From assembly GCA_963693285.1 (NCBI GenBank), contig OY848920.1, positions 3,919,135 to 3,983,134 on the forward strand: 64,000 nucleotides of DNA, written 5' to 3'. Both the position numbers and the translations under genes were made by a program. The notes below the pieces were generated by a model. The model saw only the letters and a list, made by a program, of their open reading frames with translations. It had not been told where the DNA came from and did not search any database. This DNA is from Xestospongia muta. Taxonomy: Eukaryota; Porifera; Demospongiae; Haplosclerida; Petrosiidae. Below are positions 1-11,200 of the stretch, piece by piece. Each line of letters opens with the position of its first letter. Position 1 is the first letter of the stretch.

Positions 1-800
1 TAACCATTGGGACATTATGTTAGGACACGGCAAAATGTAACAATGGTTAATTAGAACATAGTTGTTTAAATTAGGACACAGTAGAATAAAAATGAGATGT
101 TACACTAGGACAAGGGATGATAAAATTGGAACATTAGATATTTAGATGCTACATTAGCACACAGAATAGCTTTTATTTTGATGTTATATTAGGACACAGT
201 TTGGAATAACATTAGGATGTTACAAAGGACACAGTGTAGGTTAAAACTGGGAAGTTACTACTAGGATTAGGACATTAGGATACATAAAGACACTTCATAG
301 GGTAAAGTTAGGATGTTACATTGTGATATAGTAAGTGAAATTGGGAAATTACAATAGGAGACAGTATACGATAACTCTGATGTAAGGTAAGATTGGGTTG
401 TTAGATTAGGACACTGTTTCAGGTAACATTAGGACATTACATTAGTAGGATAAAATTCTGACAAGTCAAATATTGGGAGAGTACAATGGAACACAGTAAA
501 GTAAAATTGATTCATTAAATTTGGACACAGTATAGGGTATAGTAAAACTAGTACATTATAGTAAGATACAGTATATAGTTATTCTTGGGTATTACATTAG
601 ACACAGTAGAGTAAAATGGGACATTACATTTGGACAAAGTTTAAGATGAAATTGGAACATTACTGGCATTAGAACATAGCAATTGAAAATTTGGACTTTA
701 ATTAAGACACAGTAAGGTAAAATTGGGACATTATATTGAACACAGAATAGGGTATCATTCTTTAAATTATACACAATATAGGGCAACATTGTGACATAGG
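1..800. repeat. Degenerate minisatellite, GGACA-CAGT-GTAAAATTGG type
   Basis: The stretch is built from diverged copies of a motif of roughly 30-40 bp, with recurring pieces such as TTAGGACACAGTA, GGGTAAAATTGG and GACATTACATTAGG. Spacing is irregular and copies are heavily mutated. No credible coding sequence is present; open frames here come from the repeat composition. The array runs off the left edge of the window. Confidence 0.8.
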
Positions 801-982
801 ATATGATCAGTCAATTTCTATCTAGACATCATATACACAAAGTATGTATGTATTGTCTGCCACATAATCAACTTCTTTCAATGAATTTGAAGATGAGTTT
901 TCTATGTAATAATTGTCCCACTTATCTGATAACAAAGCAATATCACTGTTGTGTGTATGTGATACAGTAAATCAAAACTCAC

Positions 983-1971
983 CATCGTGGAAAACCAAGG
1001 TCGCTGATGAGTTTTATCAATAACATTAGAAGTACAGCTTTCACAGCCAGCTTATGAGTGTTTTCTTGTCTTTTTTAACTGACAAAATGTTCTGTAGTTT
1101 TATTGGAACATATGGTACAGTAAAAATATTCCTCCAGATTTCCTGTGTTAGACGTATATTGAAAGTTATGTATCACCTCACCAATTCCTGTATAGACAAC
1201 TTCACGTATAGTACTACATCTTTTGTAAGGATCTGAATAATATATTGCAATCCAACAAATACCATCAACTAATAAAACATCACCATTATTAGTGTGTAAA
1301 GTGATTATATTACGATAACGTGGTATGGAACGTAGACGACGTTTAAGTTGAAATCTCGGCTGATCTTCACAATGTAAAAGGGTCACGACTAATGCAGGGA
1401 ATACACCTCAAGGAAGAGGCTTCATATCCCGAGACAGAATTAGAGGATCTACATGTTTCTTAAAAGGAGATGATATAGATTTATATTCAGTGGATGGTTT
1501 AGTAAGAAGGACAGTTGGTAGAAAGTATTATGTAAGAATATTGACAGAGTGATATCATAACAAACCAGGAGGACTATTTAAAAAGGCAAATTGACCACCA
1601 GTATCAACACCATATATCCAATGAGATTGATAAAGCTCTTCAGATTTCTGTACATGAGGTAAGAGCTCAATAATTTCCTGAGTTACAATAGGTTTAGGAA
1701 AAAAGAGCTCCGATAGTCCATTTCATGACCAGCTGTAATTGATGTTTCAAAGTCCTCACTGTCTGAAGTTTCTTCTGTTGAGTGATCAACTGATTCTTTT
1801 AATGATCTTTTTCGTTTGAGAGGTGGAACGCTGTTTGACTCCTTGAGCTACTATCTAATGTTTTAAGAGATTCATGGTCTACTTTTCTCCACATGGAATC
1901 ATCACCTACAGTGGCAGATATGATCCTTGCTTCTTTTGCTGTAATTACTGGAGTACTGTTATGGTGATCTG
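983..1971 (-). pseudogene. ROCO-like NTPase exon, internally deleted and frameshifted
   Basis: This is a broken paralogue of the large ROCO exons of genes A and B. Reading on the minus strand, the 5' part (about 1971-1530) matches the N-terminal region after the P-loop, then jumps straight to the C-terminal region. The join near 1521-1530 fuses sequence equivalent to about 6629 with about 5740 in gene A, so roughly 0.9 kb covering most of the G-domain and COR-like part is missing. The P-loop is absent at the 5' end. The C-terminal part (1386-1075) stays open over 103 residues, including an RYRN-IITL block and a CxxC-like stretch, then loses frame before a still-recognisable donor (GTGAGT) at about 982. 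It lies just downstream of the end of gene A and is probably the remains of a neighbouring tandem copy. Confidence 0.85.
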
Positions 1972-2211
1972 GAGTCTAAAAACTGACCGAAGCCCTTTTA
2001 AAGAACACAATATCACAATTGCATCTATTACCGTATTCTGTAACGCCCACTATTTAATTTGCTAAATATCACAAAACAATTTTCAAGACCAAACATTATT
2101 CTACAGATGTATAGTGATGTACATAGTCATAGGTAGTTAATTAAAGTAGTGTAATCAGCGTCATTTCTTGGTTTAAATAATATGTCTAGAGCAGTTACAA
2201 GGATCTCTCTT

Positions 2212-5200
2212 CTAGGATATTGAGGTATGTATCTGTGGAATTAATAAATAATAATTATATGCAGTATTATACAATATATCTAGCTATCAATATATGGCTA
2301 TTATGTAAATGGTTAAAATGTGAAATGTTCCTGCACTAGTCATGTTACTATTATTAGACACAAACTTGAGCAACAAGACTGACTGTGAGTGAGGGATAAC
2401 TAAACTATATTTTGTTGTTTAGGTTCACTCTTGTACTACACAAATCTTAATAACAACAAGTAGGCTATGAGTAACAAAAGTCTAAGATGGTATGAAGGCT
2501 TTAGTAGAAGACTGTTATAGAAGCAGCAACAGAAACCAAATACACATAAGCCTGTAGTACAGATATCTCTGATATAAACATACATGCAAATCCATCGATT
2601 AAAATAACCAGTGTGGGAGACACTTTAATTATTTGTGTAGGAGGTTCACATTCTCCTCTTTTTTGACAGATCTATAATCATGGACTTAGTCCTATACATG
2701 TAGTAGAACTGTTTTGTCTAAAGGGACAATCTTAGAATGAAAACCACTGGCCACAATTCATTCAATTATTTTCTATAGTTCAAATGAACTATCATTTACA
2801 TTTATACTTGTATATATCCACATACCATGTACATACTTGTATTAAGGCAACTAGTATACTTACTATATTGTACTTGTTGATATACATAAGATCACTTATA
2901 TAGATTGAACACTCTCATTATTTCTCACCTACAAAAATGAGGAAATGAGTTTGTAATATTAACTTGTGGTCACAAGTTATTTATATAGTCTATACTGTTA
3001 TAATTTATATGAAAGCCACAAGTATATAAATAATACACATATGAGTATATAATGTATAGGCCAATGACAGGGAAGTATTTCTTAGCTAAGAGGTCCACTC
3101 TATTAATTATATATACACATTGATGTATACACAGTGTAACTTACCATTGTCATCAGATAATCTTCGTAAATTCTTGCTACATTGTTCTGCTTGATAGCTC
3201 TTAAAGCATCTAACAAACTCCTTCTTGTTGCTTTATCAGCTTTCTCTTGAATCCATAACTGATACATACTAGTTAAGCTATGACATTCAGCTAGACTGAC
3301 ACTGTCCAGTTGTAATTGTGTACCCAATTCATTCCACTTTTCAGTTCTAGCATGTGTAGTTATTTCTTGAATAGGAGGTTGTTGATCCAAGAGTTGATCC
3401 AGTGACATCTTACTATGCCCTATATGAAGTAGATGAATTACACTGTAAATAATATTATAAAATCAAATTAATTTTATTCACTTTTCATTGTTTGTTAAGC
3501 AAAAGTCAACACATTATATTAACAGCCACATTATGTACAAGAGAAATCACATCTAATTTATTGTTTGATCAAAGAAATCTGAATTGATAATATTTATAGT
3601 ACCGTATTTGCAGGTTATTATGCGTATGCGCTTGTATCTCCACAGGAAGAAAATATGCGCTTAATAAGGATACGAATTAACAAATAGCTTGTGGATGATG
3701 TCACTTTTCTGGGTGTGGCTCTCACTCGAGCACGTGGAGGATATGACTGGTGTTTCTACTGAGTTCATATTTGATAGCATAATTCAAGGTCATCACATTT
3801 ACAAAAAGTATGAACAACTTCAATTGGAGAAGTTCTTCTATTAGTGAAAGTGGAAGCAAAAGAACACAACCATTTTGCTGTATCTGTGATGAAGGATGGA
3901 TTCATTGTCGGTCATGCATATTGCTTATTAATAATTCATCAATTGCTTAATAAAAAAGAGTTCTGATCAAGATAAATGTATGCACTTAACAAACAGTATG
4001 TACTTAATAACCATATGCACCTAACAACCAGCAAATACAGTAGGCTTGAAAGTGGTTGGTTCTAAGCAACAAAGGTGGAGCTTGTGTGTTGATATTGTCA
4101 GGACAGGATACATAATGTACAAACTCATGTACATAGTATAGTATTATAACAAACTTTGAGTGATATGTGGTCTTAATTAATGCTATTTAGATGGTAAATA
4201 TTTCTTAAATCACTCTAAAATAGATATTGATAGATGTGTTCACATGTACCATCATATTATGTCTGATAATAACTAAAACAAAGTCTAGTTATCATTTTTT
4301 CATTTAAAAGCAATTACATAAGCAGAGTGACAACAAACTTTCCAACAATAGCTTTGTCAGTTTTGAAGTCACTACCATGTCCTGTCTGACTCCTCAGAAT
4401 GTTGATTAATGTCAACAATTACTGTACTGTAATACAAATGTGCTTTATATAGAATAAGTTACACTACAGGTTAACAAAGTAGAAGAAATGTTCATTGACA
4501 TACCAACTAGTTTAGGATCTTGACTAGCAGGATGAGGAGGTGAAGGTAGTGTAGCTATAGAATAAATAAAGATAATAATTAGAAATAAAAGTACAATATT
4601 ATATATTTAATGTAATATAAACAAATAACTAGTAATGATACAATACTAACATAATAATACAAAGCTATTTTTGAAACATCTAGCAAAATCCTTGACTTGA
4701 TTTTTTAATGTGTTATAATGTCAATATAGTATGTTATATGAACATATATTCCCAAATATAATTGAATGATTTGTTTGTTTACACATCAGGCAAAGCTCAG
4801 CTTGTTGAATCCAAGGAAATCAAAAAAATTATAATTCCAAGATTGTCCATTGTGTAAATATTTTAAAGTAAAATTATTGTTATTTCATTTTTCATTGTTT
4901 CTTAACTAAAATCTCATCACATTGTCATTGACAACAACATCATGTACAAGTGAAAAGATATCTAATTTATTCTTTGATCTAGCTATAACAACAAATTTAA
5001 ATTGCTATTTAAAACAGGTTTTGAATTACTGATGTTGCCTTAAAAAGTAATTAACTTGAAACAAACAAAGTAATCACTAAGACACTCCTCCTGTTCATTA
5101 TCAATTTAATATGACCAATAATGTAAAGGCAATATTTTTAATGTACCTACACATCAAACAATAATACTATATATTAGACTACTTTAAACTCACCCTCCAC

Positions 5201-8200
5201 AGTGAACCAAGGTAGTTGACAAGATTCATTGATACAAGCAGTTGTATGGTTGTCACAACAGGTAACTGTTTTCTGGTCATCATTTAAATAACAAAAATGT
5301 TCTGGAGATTCATTGGAGCATATCTTACAATAAAAATATTCTTCGAAGCTTTTAAAGTTAGCCATACATTGGAAATTGCTGATGACTTCACGGATGCCAG
5401 AATGGACAGCTTCACGTAAAACACAGCATCTTTTCAATGGGTCAGTACTGTATATTGCCATCCAGTAAATCCCATCGACTAAGAGAATGTCACCATAATC
5501 AGTACGTAAAGTAATAGCATTACGATAACGTGGAGTGGAATGTGAAGGACGTCTAAGTTGAAACTTTGGTGAATGATTACGATGTAGAAGGTTGACAACT
5601 AATGCAGGAAAGACACCTCGAGGAAGAGGTTTCATATCCCAACACAGAATTAGAGGGTCAGTGTATTGCTTGAATGAAGCAGGTATAGATTTATATTCTA
5701 TAAAGGAGGTGGTAGTAGGAAGGACAGTTGGTAGAAAGTATTTTCCTTTCTCAGGTAGAGAGGCTATTATAAATAAACTTGTCATTAACTTGAGAAAATC
5801 TTGTGGTGTAAACTCAGGACAGAATCCTTGTGATAAATGTGAATTGGGTGATGTCAACAAGTCTTCTTTAAATGTTCCTTCATCTTTTAGTTCTTCATGA
5901 TCAGCATAACTATGTATAGGGATACCTTCTTCCTCCAAGTAATCAACAACACCAGGAAAAGAGATACTAATTAAATCAGAGAGTTTATTGAAAAGTGGTT
6001 GTGGATGAAGGAACACTACATTAGGCAATATTTTAGGAAAGTACAGAAAGATGGTCAGATCATGGTAGTAGTTTAGAGCTGCTTTGATGTCACTAGCACT
6101 CATTTGTAAGGTCATACCAATCTCTAAACAATTAGACAGACTTACAATGTTGGATTTAGAAGACTTTTGGAGCACAATTTGAAACAAAAACCATCGAATA
6201 GGGATTTCTGCCTCAATGTAATACTGGCAGATTTTTTTTCGAATTCTAGTAGCCATTATTGTTTCATCATCACCTCTGCCAATAGTATTGACTGGAAAAA
6301 TTATTTCATTTCCAGCTCTGCGATGCATAATTGTGATTTGCCGATATTTCTCTAAAGCTGCCGAGAGAATTGCGTTTTTCTTTTGGAGAGACTCATAAGA
6401 TTCTAGCATTTTATCCAAGAATGTCCCTAGTACTATGTAGAAGGGTTTTTGAAGATGTTTTATACGAATGTTTGGTAATTCAGGAAAATCAACTGACAAT
6501 ACTGAACGAAATGATGATTCAAGAAGTTGTAAATTTGTGATCTGTTTTTCTACTGGCTCACCAATTAGTTTTCCCTCGACACTATAGAAGAACTTAGCTT
6601 TGTCCTCGAGCTTCTCAGTTAGTTTGTGTGTAAGAATATTGACAGAGTGATATCGTAACAATGTTGGAGCAATGTCTATAAATGCAGCCTGACCACCAGT
6701 ATCAACACCATATATCCAATGAGATCGATAAAGCTCTTCAGACTTCTCTACACAGGCTAAGAGGTCAATGATTTCCTGAATTATAGTAGGTTCCGGTAAA
6801 GAGTTCTGATCAACTGTTTGATCATGTCCTGCTATGGTTGATGATTCAGAATCATCACTGTCTGATGTTTCTTCTTGTTGATCTGTTGGGTGATCAACTG
6901 ATTCCTCTAATGGCTGGTTTATTGGTTTGTTTTCTGATGAGCCAGGTTTCTCTACTACCTCTGGTTTGAGAGGTCGAACGCTATGTTTAACTCCTTGAGT
7001 AATTCTTTCTTTAAGAGACTCGTGGTCTACTTTATTCCACATGGAATCATCATCTACAGTGGCAGATATGATCCTTGCTTCTTTTGCTGCAATTACTGGA
7101 GTACTGTTATGGCATTCTGGAGGATCTTCATTATAGAGCAGGTTTAAAAAGGACGACTTGCCAGTTCCAGGTGCACCCGAGACAGAAAACTTGGTCCATT
7201 TAGCAGTGACGTAGCCCTCCTTCATAGCTTTGTCCAGTAACTTCTTGTTAGCACCTAATATATAATAGAAATAAAATTTTAAACTTTGATTTAAGTAAAC
7301 AATGTTAACAAGGATTACATAATATATTATAATGATTAGACTTCTAATTGTGGTAGCTATAAATTATAGATATTTTAAATTTCCAATTCAATTCTTTAAT
7401 ACTAGCTAGAATATAGTCAGTTCCTATTGTCCAGTTTAACAAGTACAAGTACATAACTCTTTGTGTACATGTACAATAGATAATAGAGTAAAGGAAAGAG
7501 ATAGGACTTGTGGGTGTGGTTACAATAGGATATAAATTTATATAGCTACTATAAATGGACACATGTACAGTTGACTGGAGTCATAATTTCAGTAACAATT
7601 ACAAACAACATGTTTACAGTAGTAAGGTATGTAATGTTTGAACTTTCATTGTTATATATAAAGTTCACAAAAGCTTATACAATAGTGTTCACATTAAGGT
7701 AACAAGTGTAGTTGGTTTATATTAATCACTTTTTATTAAATCAGTGGGTGTAATGTTGTGATAATTGTTGTGATAATAAGCCACAAGTATATTGATTAAT
7801 AATTTATATTAGCACAGTAAAGTTATAAGGTCTTGTGGTTAGGAATCACTGAAACAACTTGAAAACCTTCATGTGTTGTCCTAGATATATTGACAAGTGA
7901 GTATGAGAAGCAAAATTAACTATTTGTTGAGTATATTATCAGTAATGGTCCTGGTAGAGATACACACTAAACTTTTCTCTAGTGACAATGGTGAGAATCC
8001 ATACCAGGAATACTTAGTATTAAGGGACATATATGCACTGGGCTCCAAAATGACCCCTGAATAAACCATCCCAGTACATAATAAGTATTAAGGGATACTT
8101 GGTATTAATGGTTACATACATATGTACTTGACTACTATAAGGACCATCCCAGGATGTACAAAGTATCAAGAACATAGTGTTAAGGGATACATATACACTG

Positions 8201-11200
8201 GGTTCCAAAATGAACCCCTAAATGAACTATCTTAGGATGAAATAAGTACTAAAGGATACTCAGTATTAAGTGATACATAGGAATGAACTGGTCTCCTGAT
8301 ACTCATCACCCCAGGATGTACTAAGTATCTAGTGATACCACCATTTAGGGATATTATGTACTGGCCTCATGAATAGACCATTCCATGATGTATTAGAGTA
8401 GTTAGTAAATATGAACACATAGCACTAAGTAATGTGTATATGTCTTGAATTGGGATCATATCAAGATGCACCAGTAATACTTGGTATTGAGGAACATACA
8501 TGTACTAAACACAGCCAGTATCAAGTTTAAGGATATTCAGTGTTGACATTGGTCCAGTCTTAAGGACTACTTAGTATCCTGGGATATATAGGATTGTCAG
8601 TTAATATAAAGGACAACATGTGGTAGTACTGAAGATCACTATTTATTGAAACTAAAGATCAGAACAAGTGAGCGAAAACTGTTTGTTTAAAACAATTACA
8701 GGACTGTCTGGTATGCCAAGTAAATTAGGTAATATACAACCTCTCACATGAACATTTGTTTCTAATCTAAGACTAATAGTCTTATAGGACCTTTGTTATT
8801 ACTCACATTGTTTACTATGTAATAGTTAGAGGCCTACGCGAGGTTATTTAGTTGTTTAGTAACCCGAAAATTCCAAATAATACCCGCGCCGCAGACGAGG
8901 GCATTATTTAGAATTCGAGGGTTACTGAGCAACTAAATAATCGACACGTAGGGCTCTAGGCGACTTAGTAAAGAGATGCAATAACATCGCGTTACCATAG
9001 TATTTTATATAGTAACCTCTGTACAGGTTACTAATAAATATAAAAACCTAAGGCTGGCCAATCAAATTACAGTATTTGCATCTGGTATAAACTAACATAA
9101 TATAAAACTATCAGTTAATCCTGGAAAGAAGCTATAATTATAATACTATAGTAAATGTCCAGTGTAACAGTTAACATAATGTATTGATATATTATATAGA
9201 AATTAAATTACCTGAATCAGATATTTCAGTGTCAGTATTAGGATTAGATGGAAGTCTCCTAATTACTCCTACATGAACAAACAAATTATAGATAATATCA
9301 ATAATAATGATGAATTAATTAATAATGACCTAATGTTTGGATATACTAACTACAAGTTAATACAGTTATTAGTTATGTTGTTGTCAAAATTGTATAAATT
9401 AATAAACTATAATTAACTGAACTGTCAGTTCTTTCACTCAAACCTAACATTACATATTTTGGACCACATGTTCTGTATGTATTACATAACTATGATGTAT
9501 CAGTAACTTGTACTATGCTATGCATTAATTAACCAATAAGGTTTCTCCATTTTTTTCTCAATAAATAACTTCCACACCTCCCATAGAGGTATATAAGTTC
9601 TAATACAATCTTTGTCACAACACTTACATCAATATGATGCAAGCCCAAATCTAAATTTGCTACAAGGTCTAAACTACTGTAACTCAATATATGCATAAAG
9701 CCAACTAGTTGCATTTACAACCACATTGTTGTTACATCCATTTTGCTATAGTAATTGAATCATGGCTTCAATTGAAGCTATAAGTGGATATTGTTTCAAG
9801 TTAACTAACCCAGTTAATTTAGTTGAAATAGTATCTATCTGTCACTCATAGTTTCAGTTATTGGACATAAACTATAAAGAGTAATTTTTGACTTCTAGTC
9901 AGCTTTATACATATTGAATTGTACCAGTTTTGGCTTTGTTGGGTCTACATCATATTGATAAGATTCTGGTAACCAAGACAACAGTTGAAATGATAAAATG
10001 CTATTTTAAGTGATATATATAGTTACAAGGTGTTCCCTCCCTTTACTGAACTCTAAACTGGACAGATGACAAAAGAAAAGTCACAAGATGTTATTAAGCA
10101 TTTAGTGTATCTAGTTTTATATATAATATGATAAATTGTTAAACAAATTAGTGAACAAGACTATAATTTATAACATTATAATTACAAAACTCATCGTAAG
10201 ATCTTTAATAGTGATGCTAGTGATGTAAACTAGAAAAGTTATAATTTGCTTGAATCTACTGTATGGTCCTTGTACAGACTTTAAGAAGTCCTTTCAGTCT
10301 AACTTTAACTACAACAGTAACTGTAAGTTAAACAGATAAGGATTACTATTATGTTGATGTCACACCATCAACAATTCTTTCATACTTTTAGTAATGGCAA
10401 GAAAGCACTTGAATACTTTTTCATGTTAAGGAATGATTATCTGGGGATGAGACTAGGAACATTGGTGACACTTAGATTGTTCAATATTAAAGATATCTGT
10501 TTTATATATTGTGGTTATGAAGGATTAAGTTATTGCACTGACAAAACATTTGACTCTCCAGTTTACAATGGCTTCCTCATAAGATGACAAAAGATTTGAT
10601 TTGACAAAACAATTCAACTTATTATCTTCTTACTACTATTGATATTAGAACTTAGCTAAAGCTAACAAGTAGATTTGACACACATAAATTTCGAAACTTG
10701 ATTCTACAATATATAAAACCACAATATATAAAACATGTAAATAACTTTGACGTTTTACATGCTATCTACATGGGACTTTCACAAATGGATTCATCTTGCA
10801 AACATGCTTTTATATATAAAATATGGCTCTCTAGTGCTATGAGAAAGTAGCAAACTATAAAACTTCATACATTTTCAATGGCATACCTTCATCATACTGT
10901 AAGTTATTGTAGAATCAAGTTTCAAGCAATGTCTTCATCCAATCAAATTTCAATAACCACGTGTTTTGAGTTCGAGAGACGAGAAACTTATTGAGACTGT
11001 TCGTTGTTTCCCTTGCTTGTGGAAAGTATCTAGCAAAAGCTACAAGGATGCAAGAGCAAGAGAAAACACATGGAAGGAAGTGGCAAGCTAGGTAACTGAA
11101 TAAACAACAAACAGAAATTATACATAGCTGTTGAGTAAATATAGGATACACCTACATTGTTCACTTCAGTCTCCATTTTGCACTAGTAATAGAGTTTATA

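Noticed and set aside
5592..6355. Plus-strand open frames opposite the gene A ROCO exon
   Set aside because: Antisense shadows of a 2-kb open exon with clear P-loop and COR-like motifs.
10351..10587. Plus-strand open frame of 78 residues, with a similar frame at 45958
   Set aside because: It lies in a duplicated intron block, is disrupted in the second copy and matches no family that I know. Conservation is explained by the duplication.
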